64,000 nucleotides of DNA, from the NCBI GenBank assembly GCA_034687125.1, contig JAQGBZ010000208.1:1-64000 (forward strand). Reading direction: 5' to 3'. The DNA comes from Neelides folsomi. Its lineage: Eukaryota; Arthropoda; Collembola; Neelipleona; Neelidae. Within the stretch, counting starts at the first letter, position 1; each line of letters begins with the position of its first letter. Shown piece by piece: positions 26,701 through 41,700 of this stretch. Both the position numbers and the translations under genes were made by a program. A model generated the notes under the pieces. The model saw only the letters and a program-made list of their open reading frames with translations, was not told the DNA's origin and searched no databases.

Positions 26701-29700
26701 TTAATGAGAGGTAAAAAGAGTTTTGAGTCAAAAGGAGATTTCGTGTCTAAATAAAGGGGATTCACTTGAGAGGATCCAAGACGTCTTTTTGGGAATAAGT
26801 GGAACGAGTTGCATTTGAATTCTTATGTGTGCAAGTTCCATCCTTTCCATTGTTCCTCTCTCAGAAGAGAAACGAAGTGTGGAGATTTTCAAGGAGATTA
26901 AAATTATCTTTTACAAGAACTCCTATATATACATTTAAGCTTTAGTTTGGTCCACACGCTTAATACTTAAATTTTAAAGAAATTGTCATTTTGAGTTTCC
27001 TGTATTTATGAAGCATTTACGAAGCATTTACGAAGCCTGTTTGATAATCCAATGCAAGAATGTTTTAAATGATTTTTCTCATGAGGGAGGGTGAAAAGAA
27101 ATCTTCCGTTCTAATTCCTATTTCTTTGCTGTTATTTAGATTCAGGTCTTTTCTTTTTTGCAATAGGTATAATAAACGCCAAGTGTTCCAAGTGGAGTTT
27201 AATAGTTAGTTAGATGTGATTATTTGATTCCTTTGGGATTGTTGAATCGATGTTTAAGAAATGACAGCTTGGAATCATCATATGTAATTTAACGTAACGA
27301 ATTATAAAGAATCTGCGTGGAATTGCAAACTCTCTAGTTTTTTTGGCCTTATTCAGAAAGAACATCAGAACCATTGTAAATGTGAGGGAATGGTTGATGT
27401 TGAGATTGAGATTCAAATTGTATTTTATATCACTTGTTATTTAGATTCTCTTATTAAAAGTTTGTTTATAGTGTTTATAAGCTCTCCATGTTGAATGTTA
27501 TGTTATGTGAATTTATACGATGGACGCCTTGTCTTTTGTCTCTCTGTGGAAATGAACTCCTTTCAACCGAGTCCATTCATCTTCTCTATTTAAGAGATTA
27601 TTAAGCGAGTAATTTTGATTCTTTGTACTGGTGGGGACCTCATTACCCAACCGGAGGTCGGTCCTTTTTTATATTAAACTCCTCATTAAAGAAGATCTTA
27701 ATCTAAAGCTATTAAATTCCTTAATAAACCCTTACTACGCTTATCACTCTAAATTACATACCATCTTCTTTGTAAGATTTATGTATGACACATTTCAATT
27801 ATTATACTTATAAAATACAATTACAATATGCATTCATTTTTTATTATTTTTTAATTGTAATTATGCTAGAAAATATTTATCATATAAAAATCAATTACAT
27901 TTTATTGCATCGATATTATATTTATAAATGGTCAAAAAGAACATAACATGGAAAATTTTTGCTCTTTAGTCTTTACCAGGCTTGGAGAAAGTTTAACTTT
28001 TGACCCAGAGAAAGAAATAAATGAAAATTTCTATTTATTTCACTTAATACCTGCGAAACTTTCAAAGTTCAAGTTAAATAAATTGTTTCAAAACATTCAT
28101 GAACCACCAGCAAAGAAACAATTTTCTTACCTATTCTTTAAATGCTTCAAAATTACTCCCGGTTGCTTGTACCGCAGACGAATATGGGTGTAACGCAACC
28201 GTTTTCTTTTTCTTATGATTTTCTTCTTTCCGAACGCTTTAAGCTTTATCGACAAGCACTTTCTCATTAAATACTTTTACTTCCCTTTTTAAATTGTCAA
28301 AAACTCTTCAAAGAATTCGAATCCCTCATCTATAGTAGAATTAGCGACTGAGGGCCAATTGCTCAAAGAATTGTAGGAATCAATTAAGAAAATTCAGTTT
28401 CAATAATAAAATATATTCTACGAATAATTTTATTTTATATTTGTCGATGGAATGGATGGAAAATATGAATCAAATTCAAAATATTGCATATTTTAGTTGG
28501 ATGGGAATGCCTTGATTTAGATGGCGTTAATTGTCTAAATTTCAATTTAATTTTTCACTTTTAATTATTGAGAAATAAATAGAAACTTTCTGAACTGAAA
28601 TATTTCAGAAAGTTTCTATTAATTTCTCGTTTCTTCCTTTCAGTGAAACTTTCTAATCCCAACCCTGGTCTTTACGTTAATCTTGGTAGTATTGTGCTGT
28701 GTTATTATATTTGTAAAAATATTGGGGTTTAGATTGCTCTCATATTCATATTTTTCTTATATGGTCATTGGGAACATGAAATTGATTCATAACCCACAAT
28801 TATGCTTTAAATCTTAATTTATTTTTTTATATTCCCCATACTTTGTGAGAGAGTCAATGTCAAGTGAGTAGTTAATTCACATAATGATCAACTTGTGTCG
28901 AAATCCGAGAGTTGCTTTGCCTTATTGTCATTGTAATTGAAAATGTTGAATTTTTCCCCCGGTATATCCTGGTCGCGTGTATGAGATATGAAATTTACAA
29001 ATGTTGGGTTGATTATAATTTGGTTCATTTTGTGTTTAGATCTCCGACATCGTGGTCGGTATGGAAGAGAATGTCTCAGCCAAAGACGCTTTACTCAAAT
29101 GGGCTCAAAAGACGACTGCCAAATATCCAAATGTCAGAGTCGACAACTTCACGAAGTCGTGGAGGGACGGACTCGCCTTCAATGCCATCATCCACCGCAA
29201 CAGGTAAACAATAAAACTAAAAGATTCTTCCTCAATAACCCATAAAATTCTTGATTGGTTTATGTTACATTTCATGTATAAGATTTTATTTAAGATGACG
29301 TCTCTGTCTGACTCATTTGATTTATTTGTAATTATGTGGTTCGATCGAGACTTATGGTTTTTTTATTATTGAAATAATTTTTATTGCAATTTTTATTTAA
29401 ATTCTTTTCTTTAAATTCTTTAGGCCTGATTTGATTGACTGGCGTGGAGTTCAGCGACGAGGTGTGAGGGAACGGCTTGAGAATGCTTTCACTGTCGCTG
29501 AACAAAATTGTAGCGTCACCCGGCTTCTCGACCCTGAAGGTAAATGAATATTAAATATGAACCATCTTTTCTTTATTCATGTCAGGGTTGCATTAAAATG
29601 GTTGGAGGATGAGTTGAGGATTTAATGTTTCCTCTTCAATTCAATAAAGGTTTTAACATGAGCATTGAGCCTCTCACAATGTGAGTGAGATGTGTAGATG

Positions 29701-32700
29701 AAGAGTGATGGGCGGAGAAGGTTGAGAGCTTCCGTCCGGTGGTTCTCGTTTCTTCCTCCGCATATCTGCCGAATATGAGAATGGGGTTGTAGAATATTCA
29801 AAATAGATAAGTTGATTACTTTAAACCTCTGTCGGCTCAAGAGGAAGGGCGTTCCCCGATATTATTTATTTCAAAGGATGGTTCGAATCACCATCATATG
29901 GATCATAAAGTAGACCGAACCTCAATTTCCTTATTAATTTATTAACGTAGTTAGATTGAAGGGAAGAATCTCAATTTCAGACTTCCAGAGATGGGAAATT
30001 AAGTATCAGTATATTATATATTTTATGTATATGAGTAATATGAGCCAATGATGAGATATTGGCGAGTTTAAGATGGGTCTTGATTACACGGTGCCATAGT
30101 TTAGATTTATTGCAACGAGCTTCCTTTAGACCTTGACTTTTTAATTTTAACAGTCTCGGAGACTGTAAATTGGAACTCACTAATTTTTCCTCAATTATTT
30201 TGAATTGAAAGATAGGGAAGTTTTGTATATTTTATAGCTAGGCATTGTTTAATTAGACGTTGTTACAGCTGAACCATCGCAAATAATAACGAGTTTATCT
30301 CTAAAAAAGTAATTAGTATTTGCATATAAATGCATTGCTAATGGCTATTTTAATGTCCAATAAGGATCTGTATACTGTGTGCATTAAAGATACATATTGT
30401 ACTTATTTACCTAATGTTAGCTTGAATAAGATTTTCCCTCAAAATTGAAGATTCCCTTTAATTTAGTAATCTAATCAAGAATGGAATTAATTGACCGGTT
30501 TATGTATTTTGCTCGATGCAATTTTTAATCGCTTTTTTCATTTCTTAATTGAGTTTTTTATCATTTCTCACGACAAATAATTTTGAAATTATGACGGTAG
30601 TTTTATGGTATTTTTTCCCATCAAGTTTACTTTCATTTCTATTATGGCATTATTTGATTTTGAAGTTGAAGTTTGAATATTCGAATATGGAGAAAACACT
30701 TGGCCTTCGGGCTGACTCAATTTCTGAATAGACAGACAAATGAGAGATTAATTCTTTTGGATGTAGTATTACATATATTTACTGACAATTTGTCTTCAAC
30801 ACAAACCCCATTATTAATTTCATTTGGAAGTCCTTCAAAGTGAGATTGTTGAAAAGAGTATTTGCATGGTTTAAGAGGAAGTGTTACGTAAAGGATTTTA
30901 ACTAACCTCCCTCAACTCTTACTCAACATATTTACTTTATCGACATCATCACTAATCTATCAAATTACGAGATTTTTTATCGATAAAATAAGAATAATAA
31001 TCAAATCATTTTTTATTCATTTTAAGTAAAACCATTTATTGAATTGAAAATAGATCCAGATGTATTTTGTTAATTGTGCATTAAGGTGTGAATTTTATGA
31101 TTGAAATAATTAAAAGAATAGCGAGAGAATGAACATTAAAGGCACAGATTGTATTGGCCAAGTGTATTGATATTTAATAGACACATTGATGAGCGAAGGA
31201 TAAGAAAGTGAAATCTCTCTTTGTGTCCTTTTATGGGAATGTGGGACTGTTGTGGGCCATGGCATAGGGAATTATATTTCCCCGTTTCTTCTTGTCATCT
31301 ACAATGGGAATGGTTTGAACATAGAAATTCGGTTGCGACTTTTGGTACAATGGTCAATAATGTGAGTAAGATTTAATGTGTTCTCGGCAGTTGCCCTTTA
31401 ACTATGGTATTATAAAGGTAGCTATAAGAGAATGGAGGAGCGTAAGTTTATTTTGATTGAGGATTTGTAAGCTTTTGGATTCATTGAATAATTCTCACTC
31501 TGTTCACCTCTCTGTTGGAAAGAGCTCCTTGGGAGGAAATTATGTCACCTATTACCAAATGAATTCTTTCCTTATATGGCATTCATGGTGGAGGTTTACT
31601 TTCTACAACCAAACACTTTTTACACATCATGTACTATACATTTTTGACTATCTTATTCTTATTTCTTACTCATAGCTTTTCTCACATATGTAAATGATTA
31701 TAATGATTAGATGCTATTAATTAGCTCAAACATAGAACCATTTGTTCATTAGGATAATTATAGGCCTTTTTTCTTTGAGATATTTTTACCAAACTTGTCA
31801 TCATTTCTCTGATGTAATTTTTGGTGTAACAAGATACAATATATTTAATTCATGTATTTGTAGGTACAAGATGTTTGGGAATGGGAGTTGAAATATGTAA
31901 ATTATTACTTATTCAAACACAATTATATGAATAGTAGGTTAAAACATATTTGGTTAGCTCTTGTCCTTTTGGTTGGAAAATCTTTTCTCATGTAATTCAT
32001 TTGTCATTGAGAAGAATTATTTCCTAATTAATAATTTGTCACTCCTAATTGTTGAAGGTCTCTTTGAGATTCCAATGAGGGATAGTTAGTAAGTTGGTAA
32101 GTTTGGCTTAAGAAGGATATGTTTGAAATGTGATATTTGTTTGTAATCTGTTTCAAATGGCACAAGGAGGAATCTCAAATGTAAATTTATGAAGGTGTGA
32201 AGTAGAGGATTAGGAGATTACTTACATTATTTATCCCTCTTTTCCATATTAACTGATTATAACGAAGGAGGGGGAAAGATGAGGTTGCAATTCGCAAGGT
32301 TCCACTTTTGACATGTTAATGAGGATCTTGGTTTGCTAATTGTTGATGTCATTCATTCTCCGAAATCACTCACAGCTCACCAACAGATGTGTCGGATTCG
32401 GGAACAATGGGCCTTTCTACTTAGGATTTAACGATCATTCAAATCATCCTATTATTCATCATGGTGTAAAATTCGTTTCGCCACAATTGTGACTTCGTCC
32501 TTTAACATTTTTTAAGGAGAGGTTCCTTAGCTTATATTAAGGAATATATAGCCATATATATTCCTTATAGCTATACATGATTCTGTACTTCATTTATTAA
32601 AAGCTTAAAGGCTTTAAGTTAAAGGGTAGGCTTGATAAGAATTAAATTGGTTTTTACGACTCACAGAGTTGAAAGATGAAGGATGGGAGAAGATGAGAAA

Positions 32701-35700
32701 AGATGTTCGAATTCCTGAGGGGATTCGAAGAAATGAACCACCTAGACGCATCATTCCCATTTTTGCATTTTTACTGCTATTTAATTGAAAGGATGAGTTC
32801 ATCTCCTCATAAGGATAGCGAGGATGAAGGTGTTATGTAAGACTTGCTTCGTTCATCGTCCAAATTAAGATCTTTTGCTCATGTTCGGTTAGGTAGGATA
32901 TTTTATATTAGTACAGGTAGTTGGATATTTAGGTACTTTTGGGCCTTATCAAGGTTATAGTTATAAAAATGCCAATGAATAAAAATGAATAATCTTTTTT
33001 AGATGTTGACACCAATCAGCCTGATGAGAAATCGTTGATTACGTATATTTCATCATTGTACGACGCATTTCCGGAGCCATCACGCCTTCATCCACTTTAC
33101 GATACTGTAAGTATTGACATTTTTAAGAGGGAGGAATGAAATGAGCTTAATTAAATAAATTATTAAAATTAATTATTGAAATGAATGGCCTTGTAGGATT
33201 CTCAGAAGAAATGGGAAGAATATCGGGAAGTTGGAAGTAATTTGTATAGCTGGACTCGCCATCATATTTCCACAATGCAAGATCGACACTTCTCATCATC
33301 GTTGATCGAGATGAGAAAAATGGCTGCAGATATGAACCGATTTAGGGTTGAAGAAGTTCCACCAAGGGCCCATGACAAACAACGGCTTTCTCATCTTTAT
33401 AGAGATGTTGAGGTAATTACGTTATGTAAATTTTTTATATTTTACTAACATAGTATAAAATACAAACAAACAAATCATATCAAGAAAAATATTTTACGAA
33501 TGAGGTATTATTAGTATTTCCAAAAGGTGTATTCATTTGTCTGCATGTTTGTTTGTTGCATGCATTGCATGCGTTTTCTCATTCTTTTACTTCTTATTTT
33601 TCTTATGATACAATGTAGGATTTTTGATACATTTTTAACGTTATCTAATTTTGCTAAAAGTTGTAAATTCTAAAAACTAGGTAAATTATTTTTTAAAATA
33701 TAATTAGGAAGAATTATAACGAACCTCTATAATACTTTCCAAAGGTATAAAACTCATATTTTGTATTTTTTTTCAATAATTGTAATTTCCTATCAAACAT
33801 GAAATTTTGAGGATTTTTTGAATCTTATTTAACCTTTTCGTTTTAATGGTAAGCAGACTCTTACGAAAGGATTGTATTTCTTAAATTGAAATCCATTATT
33901 GTTTGACATTAGTTTTCACAGAGAACTAACTTAAAGCTATTTTCATATATAATGTTAGAATATTGATACATTGATATTGATAAATTAATTTTCCGAATTT
34001 TTAGAAACATTTCCGTGATGGTGAAATTGATCGGGAACTTCGTTTGGAAAACATCGAAAGAAGTTGGCAAGTTTTAATGATGTCACACCAAGAGAAAGAC
34101 CAAGCAATCCATGACGAGATCAAAAAGCTTGAAAAACTTCAAAGAATTGCCGAAAAGCTTCACCGTGAAGGAAAGAACATTGAAGTTCGTCTTGATGACA
34201 TGGAAGGAAGAATTGAAGAAGAAGCTCGTCGAATTGACCGACTCCACCCAATTGATGCCAAGCACAATACTGAACAACTTGAAAGAGAACTTCACGTTGC
34301 TGAAGATGCTATCAAGTCAATGTTCAATGATGCTCAGACACTTCGGGATGCAAGATTTAATCAAGCTCCCGAATTATACAAAATGTAAATTGATTTTTTA
34401 TTTATACGAATGAAATAACTGTAAATTTTAATTAGGTAATGATAATTTATTTATATAAAATGTTAAAATTATTCTTGTAGGGTTCAACATTTACACCAAC
34501 GATGGGGAAACATTCGCGGTGTTCTTCAATCTCGACTTGTTTCTGTTTTATCGTCCATTTCTGTTGAAGAGAAAGGAGTTAGCCGAAGCTCAAAGACAGT
34601 TCTTGAGTCTCGACTTGTTGACTCAAACCATCACTTTCGATTTCTTCAAGAAGTTACTGAATGGGTCAGGAATAAACAGAAACAACTCATTGATTCGGAT
34701 TATGGAACGGATTTGCCCTCTGTTCAAGCTGAGCTTGAAAAACAACATAAAGAACACAGAGCCATTGAAAAGTTCCAGTCGAGCGTGGAAAAATGTGCTT
34801 CTGTTAAGGTTCAACATAATTTAATCAACTATCGATATACAATTGAAATTAAAAATGTCTATAAGATTATTTTGTGTATTATTCAATTATAATGTTAATT
34901 ATTCATTATTAGGTATGTTTATTAAAATTTGAATATTTTAAATCAATAGAGTTCATTTGGAGGAGAAGAACTTCAAGTTTATATCAGCTACTTGAATGGA
35001 GTTCAAAAATCGTATTCTGAACTTCTCCTTAGTTCTAAAAAACGTGCTTCGGATTTGGAATCTCTTCTTGATTTTGTTCAATCTGCCACAAATGAACTTC
35101 TCTGGCTCTCTGAAAAAGAAGAACGAGAAATTACCAGAGATTGGAGCTCAAAGAACATCAATTTATCCGAAGTCGAACAATATTACGAGGTATAGAAATT
35201 GATTCTTAATTGGCTTTAACTTTAATTATCCCCTTTCTCCTTAACTTCTTACTAAAACTTTCCTTTTCTATAGCATACTTACGGTGATGGTGGAATGGCA
35301 AGTGGAAACTATTAATCTTTTCTTTAATTCGCTTTAAGCTTTTATCTTTATTTTGCCCTTTAATCAACTTTTTTAAATAATTTTTAATTGTCAGTTGAGT
35401 TTTGCAATCAATGTATTTAAATAGGTAATTAAAATAACTGTTACTTTTAAATTAAAATACGTTTTGTATTATAGGCTTTGATGAGTGAATTGGAAAAGAG
35501 GGAGATCCAATTCAATGCAGTTCAGGATCGTGGAGAAGCTTTGGTTCTTGGCCATCATCCAGCTTCTAAATGCATTGAAACTTACATGTCATCAATGCAA
35601 AGCCAATGGGCTTGGCTTCTTCAGCTCACTTTATGTCTCGAAGTTCATCTCAAGCACGTGGCATCATACCAGCAGTTTTACGGAGACGTTCGAGAAGTTG

Positions 35701-38700
35701 AACAAGGAATTGCAAGAAAAGAAGAACTTCTCAATTCAATTTTCTCTAAAGCAGATTTTTCCCTTGATGAAGGCGAAGTTCTCCTTAAAGACATGCAGGA
35801 CATGAGAGAGGAATTGACCAGAGTTGGAGATGCCATTCAAGTTCTCACTGCCCAATCACGAGATATTCTCCCACTCAAACAACGAAAGACAAATGTTGGG
35901 AGATCAATGAATGTAACAGCAATTTGCTCTTATCGCCAAAATAACCAACAAATGGTCATCAACAAGGACGAGCGATGTGTTTTGCACGACAACAACCAAA
36001 GAGTTCGTTGGAGGATTACAAATTCATCTGGATTGGAAGGAATGGTCCCTGGGGTTTGTTTCCTCATTCCACCTCCTGATAAAGAAGCTCTTGAAGCAAC
36101 GGAGAGAATTCGCAGAGCTTACGATCGGAGTGTGACTCTCTGGCAAAAGAAACAATTGAAGATGAGACAGAACATGATTTTTGCTACAATTAAAGTTGTA
36201 AGGTCTTGGGATTTGAGCCAATTTTTGGCAATGGGAGCTTCACAAAGAGATGCAATTCGAAGGGCTTTGAATGAAGATGCTGAGAAATTGATCCAAGAAG
36301 GAGATCCAACTGATCCGGCTCTGAGAAGACTTCGAAGAGAAATTGATGAAGTTAATCGTCTCTTTGACGAATTTGAAAGAAAGGCTTTAGATGCTGAAAG
36401 TAAGTCATTTTTAAAATTAGGTTAAAATAACAATAGATTATGTTAGATTAGTTTAACTGTATTTATAATTTTTTAATAATTTTTTAATAATCTTTTAGAA
36501 TCAAAAAATACAAGCAAAGTATTCTCAGAACAAGTGAGCAGTTTATCAACAGAACTTGTAGACGTTGAAAGGACTCTTGTTTCTCGAGTTAATGCAGAAA
36601 TCCCAAGGGATGTTTCAACTCTTGATCGACTCATCGTTGAACATAAGGAATTTGAACTCCAATTGCACAGTTATGAAAGTCGGGTTGAATCCGTCCGAAG
36701 AACTTATGTGAGCATTCCTCAAAAGACTTCTGCTCTTCAACAACGACTCGATAGAGTTGTTGAACAGTGGGAAAGAGTTTGGAGTCTCAGCGGCCTTTAT
36801 GTTGAACGGCTCAAATGTGTGGAAATATTGATTTCCTCTTTGACCGAAACTACAACTCTTGTAAGCAGTTTTGAGTTGAAACTTTCTTCATTTGACTCAC
36901 TCCCAGCGGATGAAGATTCCATGAGGAGAACAACTCATGAGTTGGCAACTCTTAATGCTTCGGCCCATGAACATCAAATGAAGGTTGATAGTTTGATTGA
37001 AGACACCAAGAACGTGAGGAGACTTGTTGAGAAGTCAAGGACTACACAAAAGAGACATAGAGATGTTGAGAGGATCGAAGATGAAGTTCATCGAACCACA
37101 ACACGATGGACAAATGTTTGCTCACAAGTTGTTGAAAGGTTTAAATCCAATAAATATTAATTTTTAATTATAATAATTAAATAAAGTAATTAAATAATTA
37201 AAAAACAAGTTCAGTAATTAATAAACAAGTTCTATATATAATTATTTATATTTTGTTAGACTTCGATCAATGGAGACAACATCGGAATTTGCTTCGAATT
37301 ATAATACGTCATATCAAACTTCAATGAATTGGATCGACACGGTTGACTCAAAGAGCAAGAGTCTTCAAATTGTAGAAGGAGGAGCAAAAAGAAAAGTTAA
37401 TCCGCATATGGTAAATTAATTAAAATAACGAGTCATTTTTAAAAAGTAAATTTTTAAAACAAGGATGAATTATGATCTCATTTAACACGTTCAACGTGTA
37501 ATGATTACAAAAATATTTAACTGATAATTTATTACTAATTGTTTTATTAACTAAAAATGAATTTAAATGTTAATGTTAAATAAATTAATTTGGTTATTCG
37601 TAGACTCTGTACAACAGCGTTATTGAAGAAAAGATTACAATTGAACAAGTCAACACTATGGGTTCTAGACTCGCCAAAGAAGCTCGGGTGATTAAAATTT
37701 CCATTTATATATATTTTGTATTACGTTATTGGGGCTTTCAATGAGGGTTTTATTTATTGTCAGTTAAATAGAAATAGTTTTAAGATTTTGTCTGCAAAAA
37801 TAAATCCCATGTAATTTGCAATGTATGCAAACGGTTCCAATAGATTTTAATTATAAGCGCGCGTTTAATGACTTCGATTTTTAATTTTATAAGCGATTTA
37901 GGAATGTTTTGGTAAGAATTTAATATTTTGACTTTTTAATTTTGACAATGTAAAAAAACATTGAGATCTAATCAATAATCAAATATTAATTTTTTAACAT
38001 TTTTAATAACTCACAACGAACAACTTTAACATCAATTTTAAAGGTTTTAACTTTATTAATTCACTTTTGCTCTCATGCGCAAATACAATGCACTGCATCA
38101 ACTGAGAGATTTTAAACATATATTTCCTCTTTTAACAACACATTATATAATTTCTTTATCACTTTTACTCAATCATTAAAAAACATCAATTAAAAACATT
38201 ACATGTTTAAAGAGACAATAACATGTAATACAATTATGATAATTAAATAACCAATAATATTTAATTTGAATTAATTCAAATCTCAACTTAAAATTTAACA
38301 AAAATTAAACAAAAACACAAAATAGGGAACCGAGTAAAGCGCTTTAATGGTTTTGGGCTAAGGTGGCTGGGATTAATTTATTGTACAAATTATCTTTAAT
38401 GAATATAATCAAATAACTAACTCGGGTTGGGGGGATCAGAGGTATGACGAGATGCTGGAAACATACCGAGATTCTCTCGAGGAGGCTCATCCAAGTCTTG
38501 ACGGAGTTCACAGAGCAAGAGTTCAAACTGCTGAAGAAGTCGTTCTTGCAGAGTTAGATCTCCTCAATCTAAAATATCAAATTTTGGTTGATTCTCTTCA
38601 TCATCAGCTCCTTCAGCTCATTACAATTGCTGCTCAGGAAGATCCAAACCTTAAAGTAATTAAATTCATTAACTTTTACATTAATTACAATTGAATAAAA

Positions 38701-41700
38701 ATTATATTTTTATTATTGTAATATCTGCATATACGCGATTTAAAAATTTCATTATTTATGATTTTTTTAAACAGCTTTCTATTTCTGATGTACCTGCACC
38801 TAGTCCATTACGAACTTACAGAGTCCATTTGGGGCCTTTACGAGAATCCACGAGTCCACTACGGTAATGATTAAATTAATTATTTTCAACATTAACATTA
38901 CAATAGTATGTAATAAATAATAATGATTTTATGGATTTTCTTATAGGGAAACTAGAGGCGAAGACGTTGTTGACTTTAAGACATCTTCTGCTGCCATTAT
39001 TTTGAGTCCTCCTCCAACATTGAGTCCTAAAAAGAAGTCGTTTGTAACTCTTAAGAATGGAGATGGACCAATGGGCCATTCAAATGGTTCAGCTTCCAAT
39101 GTCCTCAGCTTTACTGAAATTCGTTCACAAAAACGTCAAGAGCCTCTTACTCCTGAAAATGTTCTCACTGCTCCTTCCATTCGTGATCCAACAACAGGAG
39201 AAAGACTCACATTGTCACAAGCAATTGGTTGTGGTTTACTTGACGTCACAAAGGGTGAGATCGTGGCTGGAGGTCGAAGGATCAATCTCCAAGAAGCAGC
39301 CCGACTTGGATATGTCGACCCAACACTTCTTCATCGTCTTGTTGGAAAAACTGGTCTTGTTGATCCAAGAACAGGAAAAGAATTAACATTACTTGATGCA
39401 ATTCGTGATCGATGGTTTGATGTTACCAGATCCACATTTGTGGATCCAACCACAGGACAAATCCTAAGCCCTGTCGATGTAGCAAAACTCGGAACATCCG
39501 TCATTTTAAAGGTAAGGAATAAAGCTTGTGCTTTTCCCCTAATAAATTCTTCTTCCACCATCTGTCTTTCTCTACTACAGAACCCACCAGTGTTGATTGA
39601 CGTCCTCCGACGGACATCATCAGAGGTGACCCTTGATCCAATTAAAGGAACAGTTGAAATTAGGGCAGGTGAAAAGATTTCCATTCCAAATGCTGTTAGT
39701 CAGGGTTTTGTTACCATTCGAACTGAGAGTGAATTTCATCTTCCTGGTTGTTCCCTCACTGATCTTCTCGACTCTGATCTTATTGAAGGCCAAGGTGAAG
39801 TTTTATTAGTTAAAGATCGTTTCTCTGCAAAAGCTCTTCTTGTTTCTGAAGCTTGTGAAGTTGGAATTTTAAATCCAAATGTAAGTGAAATTTTCGATCC
39901 GCAATCAAAAGCCAGATTGTCTTTGACTGAAGCTCTTGAATGTAAACTTGTGGTTGGGGATGGATGGAAAGGAAGAGAAGAATCAATCCCATTGAAAATT
40001 GCCCAACACCATAACTTGATCTCAAAACCGTTGAGTCTCCGAGATGCTGTTGACATGAACCTGGTGGTTTGTGAAGGTGGGACTCATTTCATTCTTGATC
40101 CGCTCACTGGCTCACCTTTAAGATTTCTTGAAGCTGTTGAAAAAGGAGTTCTTGACCCTTCGCTAAAAACAATTTGCCATGAGAATAAACAATTGAGTCT
40201 TGAAGAAGCTGTTGGATTGGGAGTTGTCACACATTCGGGTTTTATTGTCGCTCCAGCAGGGGATTTAATTACTTTGAGAGAAGCTGCCGGAAGAGGAATT
40301 CTTTCTTCTGTAAGGAGAACTTCAATTTTTTCAATTCCATGTGTAAGAGAAAATGCTACTGATGAATTTATTTCAATTACGGCTGGAGTTGAAAAAGGAC
40401 TTTTGAGCCCTAATTTTGTCACAAGAACAAATGAACCTTTTAAATTGAGTTTTCAAGACGCTGTTGAATGTAAAATTTTATCCCCACAAGTTTACCCAAC
40501 ACTTTCTGCACTATCTGGATTTTATGAAAATGGAGAGGAATTGACTGTTTTGCAAGCTGTGATAAAAGAGAAACTTCTTCCATCTGGGGAAGTTTATTTT
40601 GAAGAGGAACAAAATTACGTTCCGCTTGATATGGCTGTTGAGCTTGGAGGACTCGATCAAGAAAAAGCTTCATTTTTAAAAGGATTGTACAACATTAATC
40701 TTACAACTGCAAGTGTGAAGAAAACTCAAAGACATCGAATCACCGTTGAGAAAAAGGAAGTGAGGAAGATTTCATTTACAGATGCACTTCAACAAGGACT
40801 CATTGACGAAGAAGAAGGGAAACTTTTAATTCCGGGAACAAATGAAAAAATGGATTTAGAAGAAGCAATTTCTTCAGGAACTTTGAGCCTCTCGACTGAA
40901 TGGCCTGAATTGGGAGTGATCTCAGCTTTGAATAGAGAAATGCTCAAATTACCACAAAATGGATGGTCATTGGAAGAAGCAATTGAAAAGAAATTTTTAG
41001 ATCCTGTTGATGGTCTCATGACAATTCCTGGAACGGATCGACTTGTCACTTTAAAAGAATGTGTCTATATGAAATTCATTGACCCTTCTTCAGCATCTGT
41101 TATAAATCCAGAAAATAATGTTTTTGTTCATTTGGATAGAGCTTTAGAAAAAGGATTTTTAGGACCGACGGGATTCTATGTAGGAGGGAAAGGAGAAAAA
41201 TTACAAATGAACCAAGCCATTAAATCAAAATTAATTGTCTTCCAAGGAGAAAAAGTCGAGCTTCCTAAACCTGATATTTTATCTCAGAGCTTGTCCAGAG
41301 AAATGAGTCTTATTGGGGAAGAAATTTCCATTGAGGAAACCAGAGGTGAAATTCTGCTCAAGAAACTTCTTGATGGCCAAATTAAACCAACATGTGTCAA
41401 AGTGAAGGATCCAACGACTGGAAGAGAAATGAACATTCGGGAAGCTATGAGAAAAGGAATTGTTGACAAACACACAGGGCAGTTTAAGGTCAAAGGTCGA
41501 GGTCCTATGTCATTGGACGAAGCTCTTAAAGAAGGATTTGTCTTTGACAATTCTCCCTCAAGCTCTTCATTGGAACATTCTTCCTTTGAATCTTCAGACG
41601 AGAGGACTAAGAGCGAAAGGGAATCTTCTACAGAGCGGAGCATTGAAGAATTAGATGAAAGTGAGTCAGGAACAGAAATGATTGTCATATCAGAAGAAGT

